Assembly: GCF_002218005.2 (NCBI RefSeq)
Contig: NZ_AP018678.1
Coordinates: 806,001-870,000, forward strand
DNA: 64,000 nt
Direction: 5' to 3'
From: Vibrio algivorus
Lineage (GTDB): Bacteria; Pseudomonadota; Gammaproteobacteria; Enterobacterales; Vibrionaceae
The notes beneath the pieces were generated by a model. The model searched no databases. It was given only the letters and a program-made list of their open reading frames with translations, and was not told where the DNA came from. Below are positions 17,722-26,950 of this stretch, one piece after another (positions within the stretch are counted from its first letter, which is position 1; each line of letters opens with the position of its first letter). The translations under genes were made by a program, and so were the position numbers.

Positions 17722-18492
17722 ATGTGGAAATGGTTACATCCATACGCAAAAGCTGAAAGAACCTATCAGCTATGCGGAACGTTATTGCCTTGGTTTTCTG
17801 TCTTGGCATTTGGGTTATTGCTAGTAGGTACCATTTGGGGGCTTGCTTTTGCGCCTGCCGATTACCAACAGGGCGATAGCTTTCGCATTATTTATATTCA
17901 TGTACCTTCTGCTATCTGGTCGATGGGCATTTATATGTCAATGGCAATTGCCGCATTTATTGGCTTAGTTTGGCAGCTTAAGTTGTCGAATATGGCGGCT
18001 TCTGCGATGGCACCAATAGGTGCGGTTTATACTTTTATTGCTCTCATTACTGGTGCGGTTTGGGGGAAACCAATGTGGGGCGCTTGGTGGGTGTGGGATG
18101 CTCGCTTAACTTCTGAACTAATTTTATTGTTTCTCTACCTAGGTGTAATTGCACTTTATCACGCTTTTGATGATCAAAAAACCGCAGCAAAAGCTGCCGG
18201 TATTTTGGCAATTGTTGGGGTAGTCAATATTCCTATCATCCACTATTCAGTAGAGTGGTGGAATACCTTACATCAAGGTGCCACCATAACCAAGATTGGT
18301 AAGCCTTCTATTGCTCCAGACATGCTATGGCCTTTACTGTGTAATATTTTTGGTTTTGCCTTCTTCTTCGGTGCGGTCACTATGGTTCGTTTCCGTACTG
18401 AAATAATTCGCCGTGAAAGTCACCGCCCTTGGGTTTTGCAATTGGTAAAACAAAATGCAGCCAAAGGCTCAAAATCAGCAGAGGTGAAATAA
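17722..18492 (+). CDS. ccmC: Haem-binding membrane protein CcmC
   Basis: Loads haem onto CcmE in the periplasm. It has six membrane segments and the tryptophan-rich haem-handling motif WGAWWVWDARLT, flanked by conserved His residues (IYIHVPSAIWS and IIHYSVEWWNTLHQG). I chose ATG 17722 (MWKWLHPY), the usual CcmC beginning, preceded by a GAGAAGC; a GTG at 17710 would add four residues. It abuts ccmD directly. Confidence 0.96.
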   Translation: MWKWLHPYAKAERTYQLCGTLLPWFSVLAFGLLLVGTIWGLAFAPADYQQGDSFRIIYIHVPSAIWSMGIYMSMAIAAFIGLVWQLKLSNMAASAMAPIGAVYTFIALITGAVWGKPMWGAWWVWDARLTSELILLFLYLGVIALYHAFDDQKTAAKAAGILAIVGVVNIPIIHYSVEWWNTLHQGATITKIGKPSIAPDMLWPLLCNIFGFAFFFGAVTMVRFRTEIIRRESHRPWVLQLVKQNAAKGSKSAEVK

Positions 18493-18699
18493 ATGTACTT
18501 TGACTCATTTAGTGATTTTTTAAACATGGGTGGGTATGCCGCTTATGTTTGGGCTTCTTTTGGAATTACATTTTTTAGTATGTTGGTTGTGTACTGGAAA
18601 AGTGTTTCAGATGGCAAAGCTTTATTGAAAGAAATTCAACAAAAAATTGACCGTGAAGAACGTCGTCAAGCGGCGAAAAAGATGGAAAACACACTATGA
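18493..18699 (+). CDS. ccmD: Haem exporter small subunit CcmD
   Basis: A 68-residue single-pass membrane protein: a hydrophobic segment ([20 protein letters not shown]) followed by a charged cytoplasmic tail with repeated K, E and R. CcmD helps release holo-CcmE from CcmABC. The start touches the ccmC stop, and the end overlaps ccmE by four bases (ATGA). Confidence 0.92.
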   Translation: MYFDSFSDFLNMGGYAAYVWASFGITFFSMLVVYWKSVSDGKALLKEIQQKIDREERRQAAKKMENTL

Positions 18700-19181
18700 C
18701 ACCTAGACGCAAAAAAAGACTCGCAATCATTTTGGCTATTCTGATTGGTGTAGCAGGTACGGTTGGTTTAACCATGTATGCGCTTAATCAGAATATGAAT
18801 TTATTTTATACGCCATCTGAGTTAGTCAATGGCAAACCAGATGGCACTATGCCTCATGTCGGAGAGCGTTTACGTATCGGTGGTATGGTGGTTGAAGGAT
18901 CGGTTAAGCGTGATCCAGATTCGTTGAAAGTGAGCTTTGATCTAAAAGATATTGGTCCTACAGTTACTGTGACTTATGAAGGTATTCTGCCGGATTTATT
19001 CCGTGAAGGTCAGGGCATCGTTGCTCAAGGTACACTGGTTGATGAAAGAACTATTGAAGCATTTGAAGTATTGGCTAAACATGATGAAAACTACATGCCT
19101 TCCGAAATCGAAGATGCCATGAATAAAGGCCATAATGCTGATTATGACTATGAAACCCACACCATGAAAAATCAGGAATAA
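18696..19181 (+). CDS. ccmE: Haem chaperone CcmE
   Basis: A 161-residue periplasmic haem chaperone with one N-terminal membrane anchor (about residues 8-30) and an OB-fold. Haem is bound covalently by His129 in [12 protein letters not shown], with Tyr133 as haem ligand, matching His130 and Tyr134 of E. coli CcmE. The C-terminal tail is His-containing and flexible. CcmE passes haem from CcmC to CcmF. Confidence 0.96.
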   Translation: MTPRRKKRLAIILAILIGVAGTVGLTMYALNQNMNLFYTPSELVNGKPDGTMPHVGERLRIGGMVVEGSVKRDPDSLKVSFDLKDIGPTVTVTYEGILPDLFREGQGIVAQGTLVDERTIEAFEVLAKHDENYMPSEIEDAMNKGHNADYDYETHTMKNQE

Positions 19182-19186
19182 GTGCA

Positions 19187-21163
19187 ATGATTGCTGAACT
19201 TGGACATTTTGCCTTAATTCTTGCATTAGGGTTTTCTATTTTATTAAGTGCATTGCCTATGTATGGTGCGAGTGTTAATAATCGCACTTTAATGGGCATG
19301 GCACGTCCTCTGTCTTGGGGGATGTTTTTGACACTAGCGTTTTCATTTGGGACGCTGCTTTGGGCATTTTACAGTAATGACTTTACTTTGCAGTATGTGG
19401 CAAGTAACTCGAACAGTTTACTGCCTTGGTATTATCGCTTAACCGCGGTATGGGGCGCACACGAAGGCTCTTTGTTACTTTGGGTACTTATTCAAGCTAT
19501 CTGGACAGTTGCAGTAGCAACGTTTAGTCGCGGAATGCCGCAAGAATCGGTATCTCGCGTATTAGCTGTGATGGGGATGATTTCAATTGGTTTCTTGCTA
19601 TTTATCATTCTGACATCGAACCCATTCTTACGTACCTTGCCTTACTTCCCGATTGATGGTCGTGATTTAAACCCACTATTACAAGATCCGGGTTTAATTA
19701 TTCACCCACCAATGTTGTACATGGGTTATGTTGGTTTCTCGGTCGCATTCTCATTTGCTATTGCATCATTAATGACTGGTCGTTTAGATACCGCTTGGGC
19801 CCGTTGGTCTCGTCCTTGGACAACTGCGGCATGGGTATTTTTGACTATTGGTATCGCACTAGGCTCATGGTGGGCATACTACGAATTAGGCTGGGGCGGC
19901 TGGTGGTTCTGGGATCCAGTGGAAAACGCCTCTTTCATGCCTTGGCTAGCGGGTACGGCTTTGATGCACTCATTGGCGGTAACCGAAAAACGCGGCACCT
20001 TTAAAGCTTGGACAGTATTACTGGCGATCAGTGCGTTCTCGTTGAGCTTGTTGGGGACTTTCTTGGTCCGTTCTGGCATCTTGGTTTCGGTGCATTCATT
20101 CGCATCGGACCCTGCTCGCGGTATGTTTATTCTCGCTTTCCTTGCGTTAGTTATTGGTGGCTCACTATTGCTGTTTGCACTCAAAGGCGCGTCAGTGCGT
20201 GTGCGTGGTAACTACTCACTTATCTCACGTGAAAACGCCTTGTTATCCAACAATATTTTGTTGATTGCCGCTTTAGTCGTCGTATTAATTGGTACCTTGT
20301 TACCTCTAGTGCATAAGCAAATTGGTATGGGGTCAGTGTCGATTGGTGCGCCATTCTTTAATACTTTATTCACTTGGTTAATTGTGCCATTTACCTTGAT
20401 CCTTGGTATTGGTCCAATGGTACGTTGGAAGCGTGATAATTTATCGGAAGTGAAAGTACCGATGCTTGTGTCACTGGTAGTCTCAGTGGTTGGCGCAACG
20501 GCGATTGCATTAATTTCGTCTAAGCAATTTATGCCGCTTGCTACACTGGGTTGGTTCATGGCGATTTGGATCTTTACGATGCACGGCTTTGAATTACACC
20601 AACGTGCGACACACCGTCATACCTTCTTTAAAGGTTTAACTAAGTTGCAACGTAGCCATTGGGCGATGATGCTGGGTCATATTGGACTTGCTGTCACGAT
20701 CATTGGTATTGCGATGGTACAAAACTACAGCATTGAACGTGATGTCCGTTTAGCACCTGGAGATAAGTTTGAAATTCATGGTTATCAGTTTGATTTTGCT
20801 GGTGTACGTGACCATGACGGCCCGAACTATGAAGGTTTTATTGCCGATTTCATCATCAGTGAAGATGGTAACTATGTAAACGAACTGCATGCTGAAAAAC
20901 GTTTCTATCATACGGCTCGTTCAATGATGACTGAAGCAGCAATTGACCGCGGTTTCACTCGTGACTTGTATGTTGCAATGGGTGAGCGTTTAGAAGGAAC
21001 GGATGCATGGGCAGTTCGAATCTACTATAAACCGTTTATTCGCTGGATTTGGTTTGGTGCTATTTTGATGTCGATTGGTGGTGCGTTAGCGATCAGTGAC
21101 AAACGTTATCGATTCCGTAAAAAAGTTGCTAAATCAACGGAATCAGCCGAGAAGGAGGCGTAA
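19187..21163 (+). CDS. ccmF: Haem lyase component CcmF
   Basis: Large inner membrane component (658 residues, about 15 membrane segments) of the system I cytochrome c synthetase. The WWD motif WGGWWFWDPVENASFMPWL lies near residues 235-254, with conserved periplasmic His residues around it. It takes haem from CcmE and joins it to apocytochrome c delivered by CcmG/H/I. ATG 19187 is five bases after the ccmE stop. Confidence 0.97.
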   Translation: MIAELGHFALILALGFSILLSALPMYGASVNNRTLMGMARPLSWGMFLTLAFSFGTLLWAFYSNDFTLQYVASNSNSLLPWYYRLTAVWGAHEGSLLLWVLIQAIWTVAVATFSRGMPQESVSRVLAVMGMISIGFLLFIILTSNPFLRTLPYFPIDGRDLNPLLQDPGLIIHPPMLYMGYVGFSVAFSFAIASLMTGRLDTAWARWSRPWTTAAWVFLTIGIALGSWWAYYELGWGGWWFWDPVENASFMPWLAGTALMHSLAVTEKRGTFKAWTVLLAISAFSLSLLGTFLVRSGILVSVHSFASDPARGMFILAFLALVIGGSLLLFALKGASVRVRGNYSLISRENALLSNNILLIAALVVVLIGTLLPLVHKQIGMGSVSIGAPFFNTLFTWLIVPFTLILGIGPMVRWKRDNLSEVKVPMLVSLVVSVVGATAIALISSKQFMPLATLGWFMAIWIFTMHGFELHQRATHRHTFFKGLTKLQRSHWAMMLGHIGLAVTIIGIAMVQNYSIERDVRLAPGDKFEIHGYQFDFAGVRDHDGPNYEGFIADFIISEDGNYVNELHAEKRFYHTARSMMTEAAIDRGFTRDLYVAMGERLEGTDAWAVRIYYKPFIRWIWFGAILMSIGGALAISDKRYRFRKKVAKSTESAEKEA

Positions 21164-21165
21164 CC

Positions 21166-21750
21166 ATGAACCGTAAAATCTTGTTTGCACCTTTGGCATT
21201 ATTTGCCATCTTGGTTGTGGTGTTTGCCACGCAGCTCACTCGTAATGCTGATGGTGATGATCCAACCAAATTAGAATCAGTATTGGTTGGTAAAACAGTA
21301 CCTGAATTTAAGTTAGAAGATTTATTCCAAGAAAATAAAACCTATGATCAAAGCTTATTTCAAGGACAACCTTTGCTACTTAACGTGTGGGCGACTTGGT
21401 GTCCAACTTGTTATGCTGAGCATCAGTTTTTAAATAAGCTTTCAGAGCAAGGCGTAAAAATTGTTGGTTTGAATTACAAAGATGACCGTGAAAAAGCTAA
21501 AAAATGGTTGAGGGATCTTGGTAACCCATATCAAGTCGTGCTATTCGATGGTAGTGGGATGTTTGGATTAGATCTTGGAGTTTACGGTGCACCAGAAACC
21601 TTCCTGATTGATGCCAATGGCCATATTCAATATCGCCACGTGGGTGATGTGAATGTTGAAAACTGGAACGAAACCTTATTGCCTTTGTATAACAAACTAG
21701 AAGGTCAAAAAACACCATTGCAGCCAATTCCGATGGAGCGTGCCCAATGA
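21166..21750 (+). CDS. ccmG: Thiol:disulfide oxidoreductase CcmG (DsbE)
   Basis: A membrane-anchored periplasmic thioredoxin-like protein of 194 residues. The active site is WCPTC with C79 and C82; GVYGAPETFLID holds the cis-Pro region. It keeps the CXXCH cysteines of apocytochrome c reduced for haem attachment. Two bases after ccmF; overlaps ccmH by four bases. Confidence 0.96.
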   Translation: MNRKILFAPLALFAILVVVFATQLTRNADGDDPTKLESVLVGKTVPEFKLEDLFQENKTYDQSLFQGQPLLLNVWATWCPTCYAEHQFLNKLSEQGVKIVGLNYKDDREKAKKWLRDLGNPYQVVLFDGSGMFGLDLGVYGAPETFLIDANGHIQYRHVGDVNVENWNETLLPLYNKLEGQKTPLQPIPMERAQ

Positions 21751-22247
21751 TGAAAAAATCTTCACTATTAATGCTGCTATGCATGTTATTTGCCGTACCA
21801 GCGATGTCTGCGATTGAAGTGTTTGATTTTGATACACCAGAGCAAGAAGCACAGTTTCAAGAGTTAAGCCATACGCTTCGTTGTCCTAAGTGTCAAAATA
21901 ACTCCATTTCAGATTCCAATGCGGAATTGGCAAAAGATCTGCGTTTGAAAGTTTATCAAATGACAAAAGACGGTCAGTCTAAGCAAGAGATCGTTGATTA
22001 CATGGTGGCACGCTACGGTAATTTCGTAACCTACAATCCACCATTAACTCCATCAACGGCAGTTTTGTGGCTTGCGCCATTAGGCATAGTGATCTTTGGA
22101 TTCGGTTTTATTGTGATACGTAGCCGACGAAAATCAGCCGCTGCTCAAGTGAAAAATTCAACATCATTGGATAAAGCACAAGAGCAACGTTTAAAAGAGC
22201 TTTTAGAAGAATCTGATTCAAACGACAAGAAGGGCAGTGATTCATGA
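21747..22247 (+). CDS. ccmH: Cytochrome c maturation protein CcmH
   Basis: A 166-residue periplasmic thiol protein with a signal peptide, the LRCPKC motif (C46, C49), and a C-terminal membrane segment (about 105-125). It belongs to the short CcmH form, with the TPR part supplied by the separate ccmI gene that follows. It works with CcmG to reduce apocytochrome c. The stop overlaps the ccmI start (ATGA). Confidence 0.95.
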   Translation: MMKKSSLLMLLCMLFAVPAMSAIEVFDFDTPEQEAQFQELSHTLRCPKCQNNSISDSNAELAKDLRLKVYQMTKDGQSKQEIVDYMVARYGNFVTYNPPLTPSTAVLWLAPLGIVIFGFGFIVIRSRRKSAAAQVKNSTSLDKAQEQRLKELLEESDSNDKKGSDS

Positions 22248-23476
22248 TAGCATTTTGGATTGGAACAATTATCTTACTCGCCATCTCTTGCGTGTTTGTT
22301 TTATACCCACTATTAAAGCCTAAAGAGGTTGATGAAGCGGAACAACGTGATGATTTAAATAAAGCGTTTTTTCGTGATCGTTTAGCAGAATTAGAGTCTG
22401 AAGACCAGGCCGGTATTGTCGGTAATAAAGATGATCTGGTTTTAGATTTAAAACAGTCTTTATTAGATGATATTCCGGTTGCTGAACAGCAAAAGACAGA
22501 TTCTGCTGCAGTGAAGTGGATGGCAATACCTTTAGTGATCTTTATGGCGATCGCTTCTTATGGGGTGTATGCCTTATATGGTGCGCATAGTAAGGTTGCC
22601 CATTGGAAACAAGTTGAAAATAACTTACCTGTCTTATCTCAAAAATTGATGAACCCTCAAGGTGTTGAATTAACTGAGCAGGAGATGACGGATCTGACTT
22701 TAGCGCTACGTTCTCGCTTGCAATATAATGCAGACGATGCGACGGGCTGGGTATTACTCGGTCGTATTGGCTTGGCGAATCGTGATATTGAAACCGCGAT
22801 AGGTGCATTGACTAAAGCCGATAATTTGATGCCGAATAATCAAGATGTGCAATTAAGCCTAGCTCAAGCGTTAATGTTCTCATCGGATCAAGTTGATTTA
22901 CAAAAAGCCGATTCGATTTTAGCGCAATTAATAAAACAGCCTGATGTCGACCTGCGTGTCTATTCATTATTGGCGTTTAGTGCCTATGAAAGTGGTGATT
23001 ACGCCAAAGCTATCGACTACTGGAAAGCGCTTCAAGATAAGATCGGAAAAGATGATGACCGCTACGACATGCTTTCTCGTAGTATTAAAACGGCTCAGCG
23101 TGAGTTAGATGCAACGAATCATCCAGAGCAAAAAACCTACCAAGGCACACCGGTTAAGGTCACGGTCTCTTTATCACCAGAAGTGAAATTACCAGAATCA
23201 GGTGTGTTGATTGTCTCTGTACATACTGCGGATGGTGCACCTATGCCGGTTGCGGCAGCACGTTACCCAATCTCACAATTCCCTGTGACCGTAGTTTTAG
23301 ATGATAGTAACAGCATGATTGAAAGCCGTAAGTTATCAAGCTTGTCTGACATCATGGTGAAAGCTCGTATTGATAGTGATGGTAATGTCGCTACTCGTGA
23401 AGGTGATTGGCATGGTGAAAGTTTGCCAATTCATCTTGGTGATGATGCGGTAATTTCAATTGAGAAGAAATATTGA
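22244..23476 (+). CDS. ccmI: Cytochrome c maturation protein CcmI
   Basis: A 410-residue apocytochrome c chaperone: two N-terminal membrane segments (about 1-20 and 92-113) and a periplasmic TPR domain (DDATGWVLLGRIGLANRD, and SLLAFSAYESGDYAKAIDYWKAL) followed by a C-terminal beta domain. It equals the C-terminal half of E. coli CcmH. It is the last gene of the operon, followed by a terminator. Confidence 0.94.
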   Translation: MIAFWIGTIILLAISCVFVLYPLLKPKEVDEAEQRDDLNKAFFRDRLAELESEDQAGIVGNKDDLVLDLKQSLLDDIPVAEQQKTDSAAVKWMAIPLVIFMAIASYGVYALYGAHSKVAHWKQVENNLPVLSQKLMNPQGVELTEQEMTDLTLALRSRLQYNADDATGWVLLGRIGLANRDIETAIGALTKADNLMPNNQDVQLSLAQALMFSSDQVDLQKADSILAQLIKQPDVDLRVYSLLAFSAYESGDYAKAIDYWKALQDKIGKDDDRYDMLSRSIKTAQRELDATNHPEQKTYQGTPVKVTVSLSPEVKLPESGVLIVSVHTADGAPMPVAAARYPISQFPVTVVLDDSNSMIESRKLSSLSDIMVKARIDSDGNVATREGDWHGESLPIHLGDDAVISIEKKY

Positions 23477-23534
23477 TAATTAACATTAAGATGCAATACA
23501 ATTAACGTTATTGCATATTCTTCTTTAATTATAG

Positions 23535-23569
23535 AAAGGCAATGTATTGAATTACGTTGCCTTTTTTTT
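23535..23569 (+). terminator. Rho-independent terminator of the ccm operon
   Basis: Stem AAAGGCAATGT / ACGTTGCCTTT (one G-U pair) followed by eight T bases, about 60 bases after ccmI. Confidence 0.85.
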
Positions 23570-23612
23570 ATACCCTTTATACTTGAAGCAGCAGTTTTGT
23601 TGAGGTTTCTGA
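23569..23612. repeat. Fragment of an ERIC-like element
   Basis: TATACCCTTTATACTTGAAG and the following CAGCAGTTTTGTTGA match the left end of the full ERIC-like element at 31304; the right half is missing. Confidence 0.55.
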
Positions 23613-23660
23613 TTTGGGGATAAGTTAATAATTTTTTAAGCTAACATAGGATGTAGCGGC

Positions 23661-24464
23661 TTGGGTGATATAAAAAACAATTATTCATTTTCGCTTATCT
23701 TCCTCTCATCAACTCTGATGCTAGGCTGTAGCTCTACGCCTGAAAAACAAGCCTCTACCACTCCAAATAATACGGTTACTTCCTCGGAGAAATCGACCAC
23801 AGATCATGATGATGGTGACTTCTTTGAAGGTTTCAACCGTTTGATGTGGGATTTTAACTTTGAGGTGCTCGATCCTTATGTTGTTCGGCCGTTGTCTATT
23901 GTCTACATGGAATGGACACCCTGGCCAATCCATACTGGACTGAATAATTTTTTAAACAACCTTGATGAGCCGGCGAATGCAGTGAATAACTTACTGATGG
24001 GCAATGGTGACCAAGCGGTGGAGAATTTTAGCCGTTTTTGGATCAACAGTACGATTGGTTTGCTCGGTTTCATTGATGTTGCATCGATGGCTAATATATC
24101 CAGTACTAGTCGAGAGTTTGGTGATGTAGTAGGGCATTATGGAGTTGGTAATGGAGCCTATCTAATGTTGCCAGCTTACGGCCCTGTCACAGTGCGCGAT
24201 GCTGCTGATACTATCGATGGCTTGTACATCCCTTTAAACTGGCTAACCTTCTGGCAAAAGGCTGGCAAGTGGGCATTTCAAGGATTAGAGTCACGCTATG
24301 AACTAATAAGCCAAGAAGGATTGCTACGTAATTCTCCAGATCCTTATAAATTAAGTAAAAGTATTTACATACAGCATCAAGACTTTAAAGCGGAAATCAG
24401 TAAACAGCCAGAGCCAGCTTTAGATGAAGATCTTTTAGAAGAGTACTTAGGGCATGATTACTAA
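23661..24464 (+). CDS. mlaA: Outer membrane lipoprotein MlaA (VacJ)
   Basis: MlaA removes misplaced phospholipids from the outer leaflet of the outer membrane and passes them to MlaC. 267 residues with a lipoprotein signal ending at C23 (LMLGC) and the MlaA core EGFNRLMWDFNFEVLDPY, PWPIHTGLNNFLNNLDEPAN, INSTIGLLGFIDVAS and GVGNGAYLMLP. The only in-frame start that gives a full signal peptide is TTG 23661, with AGGA upstream. The C-terminal LDEDLLEEYLG is acidic. It is convergent with fadL, as in E. coli where mlaA is also close to fadL. Confidence 0.93.
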   Translation: MGDIKNNYSFSLIFLSSTLMLGCSSTPEKQASTTPNNTVTSSEKSTTDHDDGDFFEGFNRLMWDFNFEVLDPYVVRPLSIVYMEWTPWPIHTGLNNFLNNLDEPANAVNNLLMGNGDQAVENFSRFWINSTIGLLGFIDVASMANISSTSREFGDVVGHYGVGNGAYLMLPAYGPVTVRDAADTIDGLYIPLNWLTFWQKAGKWAFQGLESRYELISQEGLLRNSPDPYKLSKSIYIQHQDFKAEISKQPEPALDEDLLEEYLGHDY

Positions 24465-24495
24465 GGGTGATTTACATAAGAAATTAAATAGTAAT

Positions 24496-24533
24496 TAAAC
24501 AAAAAGCCTTACTACATAATTGCAGTAAGGCTT
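24496..24533 (-). terminator. Rho-independent terminator of fadL
   Basis: A perfect 10-bp stem AAGCCTTACT / AGTAAGGCTT with a 10-base loop, followed on the minus strand by a T-rich tract. It sits between convergent mlaA and fadL and may also stop mlaA transcripts. Confidence 0.8.
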
Positions 24534-24550
24534 GAGCTTTAGAGTTTAAA

Positions 24551-25852
24551 TTAGAATGTTTTGTTGTATTGAACACCTGTGATGATGGCATCAGTATGTG
24601 TTACGGCATCAATACTTGAAATCCCTTCGTGCTCTTCATGGGCATCAACATCAACGCCTAATAGATAAGTGAAGCCAAAGTCGATGCTTGAGTCTTTAGT
24701 TGGCGCATAAGAGAAACCAGCAGATAACCAGTTACGGTTTGAATCCGGAACTGCAATGGTAGTGATTTCATCTTGAGCACCTTGGTCAAACATATAACCA
24801 GTGCGTAGTGTCCATTTATCATTTAAGTAGTAAGTACCGCCAATCGTATAGCTCCAAGTATCTTTCCACTCAAATTTTTGTAGTGAGATATCAGGTCCAG
24901 CAGTCGCTAATTCATCAAACTTGCTCCAGTCTGTCCATTGAACCGTGTAGCTGATGGCAAACTTAGTGCCTTCAAAGCGATTGTAACCAGAGATCTGTGC
25001 AAAACCAGGTAAAGGCACCACGATTTCATCGGCAAGAGTGATCCCAGCTGGGCCATCAATTTTTCCTTTAGCATGAATTTCAGGACTAGCGTGGTAAGAA
25101 ATACCCCAACGGTTATTTTCGTTGAGCTCGTACGTGGTACCAATGTTCCAACCAAGGCCTGCACCAGATGCATCTACGTCTACAGCATTAATAGTTCTAT
25201 TTACATTTACTGGAAAACTAGGGTCTAATCCTGAAGGTACTCCTGGTACATCAATTGTGATATCGGTATTACCATCAACGGCTAAGCTTCGTTTAAACTC
25301 TCCATGACCATAGATAATGTCTAAGCCTGCACCAAAACTCCATTGGTCATTGACGCGATAAGAAGCCGCTAGTGCTAATTCAGCACTGATTATACTCGAT
25401 GTACCACCATATTCACCTGGGAATGAAGAATCAAATTCAGATTCCGTACCAAAGTTAGAATATAAACCAGCACCTACGGCCCATTTATCATCGAGAGGTA
25501 CAACTAAAAACATGTTAGGTGCGACTGCGAGGTTACCTGCGTCATCATAGCTAACAGGCATATTGCTTGAGCCATTAAGGCTACTATTGTAAGTACCATC
25601 ACTCACTGAGATTTTGGGTTTAATTGCCGTTGCGCCCATAGTGAAAGAAGTTTTATCAAATAACGCCATGGCAGCCGGGTTAATTGCCATTACAGAGGCA
25701 TTATCGGCAATGATACCGTCACCAGCGTATGCGCGTCCCACACCTGTTGCAGACTGAGCTGCAATTTGAAAACCTGCAGCAAAAACAGATGGCGATGCGA
25801 TTAATAAAGCGCTTGCAAGAGTGGATGTGGTGAACACATTCAACTTTTTCAT
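24551..25852 (-). CDS. fadL: Long-chain fatty acid outer membrane transporter FadL
   Basis: A 433-residue outer membrane beta-barrel of the FadL family. The signal peptide ends at FAAG, followed by the N-terminal hatch FQIAAQSATGVGRAYAGDGIIADNAS with the NPA motif in MAINPAAMALF. The end is YNKTF with a C-terminal Phe, typical of barrel proteins. It takes up long-chain fatty acids, fitting its position near fadIJ. The upstream region has half of a FadR-type operator. Confidence 0.93.
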   Translation of the reverse strand: MKKLNVFTTSTLASALLIASPSVFAAGFQIAAQSATGVGRAYAGDGIIADNASVMAINPAAMALFDKTSFTMGATAIKPKISVSDGTYNSSLNGSSNMPVSYDDAGNLAVAPNMFLVVPLDDKWAVGAGLYSNFGTESEFDSSFPGEYGGTSSIISAELALAASYRVNDQWSFGAGLDIIYGHGEFKRSLAVDGNTDITIDVPGVPSGLDPSFPVNVNRTINAVDVDASGAGLGWNIGTTYELNENNRWGISYHASPEIHAKGKIDGPAGITLADEIVVPLPGFAQISGYNRFEGTKFAISYTVQWTDWSKFDELATAGPDISLQKFEWKDTWSYTIGGTYYLNDKWTLRTGYMFDQGAQDEITTIAVPDSNRNWLSAGFSYAPTKDSSIDFGFTYLLGVDVDAHEEHEGISSIDAVTHTDAIITGVQYNKTF

Positions 25853-26230
25853 TGGATAATACCTACTTTATGGTTTGTTTTATTTTCGTGTTGCGTTTGA
25901 AAATGGGATGGATCTTATAAAGGAGGCGCATTATGGGAGTAACAAAGTGTTTAACATATCCGACCATTGATTAAAATCTGCTAAAAGTAGGGAATGTGAT
26001 GCTAATTTCGGTTAATTTACGTGAATTCAATGTTAATGGTTTTGGTGTTTTTATTTGCTGCTGCGTGGTTTCTTGTGGGGTGGTATTTACTGTATGAATT
26101 GGTCTAAATGGTGTGGGTATGGTAAGTGTTTGATTTTAATGGATTGGTTCATTTTTAAGTAATAGTAACTACTTATCAACTTAATGAGACAGTAGTTACT
26201 ATATTCTCGATGGTGGCTTTTTATTAAATT
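25853..26230. other. Intergenic region upstream of fadL
   Basis: Holds the fadL promoter (not precisely located), a possible FadR half site at 25958-25968 (AATGGTCGGAT on the minus strand) and an inverted repeat at 26163-26201. No coding sequence was seen. Confidence 0.45.
26163..26201. repeat. Perfect 10-bp inverted repeat, possible operator or hairpin
   Basis: TAGTAACTAC and GTAGTTACTA are separated by 19 bases, 30 bases beyond the stop of the DUF3379 gene. It lacks a clean T tract on either strand, so it is not a typical terminator. Confidence 0.5.
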
Positions 26231-26950
26231 TTATTGGTTAAAGTGAAACATCGGCGCAATTTTTTGCGATAAAGCGGCAATATCTTCACCTTTTTCGCCA
26301 ACCAGTATTAAGCTACCTTGGGTAAGCGGTATGATTTCACCTTGCATATTATCTTGCGTAAACTGACTGGTTTGCTTAGCTTCAATGTTTGAAACAAATG
26401 CAGTAACACGGCCTTGTTTACCTTGAAATACCATATGTAGAGCATGGTGCTCTTGGCTAAAACCACAATGATTCAAGTAATAGATATGATATGGAAAATC
26501 ACCATTAAGCTGATAAGAATATACATTGAGTTTTGATTGTATCTCTTGTTTAGTACTTCCTTCATTCATATTGGCAATAAATGGTTCTTCATCAAGAATA
26601 TGATTGATAGCCATTTTATCGAGCTGAGCATAGGCGGGTTTGATGAGTAAGTTACCCCAATTGACTTGGCCAATTAATAAACCGAAAGTAAAGATAATCG
26701 AAGCTGCTAAAGCCCAAGCTTTGCTGGTTAGATGCAATGTAGGCTTGATAGAAGCATTTTGGAAAATAATTTTATCTGCCAAGTCATCAGGCACTTCGAC
26801 TTTGAATGCTTGTTCGATTTTTTTATCTAGTTCTTGCAGGCTTTCGACATAATTTTTATTCTGTGGATTAGTACGAAGTTCAGCCAAAATATCATCACTC
26901 TTATCATTCGGATCAGAGAGTAAACGGCGTCTAAATTCTAAATCATCCAT
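26231..26950 (-). CDS. DUF3379 protein, probable anti-sigma factor
   Basis: A 239-residue protein starting MDDLEFRRRLLSDPND, with the DUF3379 layout: an N-terminal cytoplasmic helical domain of about 75 residues, one membrane segment (AWALAASIIFTFGLLIGQ), and a periplasmic domain ending FHFNQ. I chose ATG 26950 because it overlaps the sigma factor stop (ATGGATGA); 20 extra residues of a longer frame are not family-like. Position and layout suggest it holds the adjacent ECF sigma inactive, but the family is formally of unknown function. Confidence 0.8.
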   Translation of the reverse strand: MDDLEFRRRLLSDPNDKSDDILAELRTNPQNKNYVESLQELDKKIEQAFKVEVPDDLADKIIFQNASIKPTLHLTSKAWALAASIIFTFGLLIGQVNWGNLLIKPAYAQLDKMAINHILDEEPFIANMNEGSTKQEIQSKLNVYSYQLNGDFPYHIYYLNHCGFSQEHHALHMVFQGKQGRVTAFVSNIEAKQTSQFTQDNMQGEIIPLTQGSLILVGEKGEDIAALSQKIAPMFHFNQ

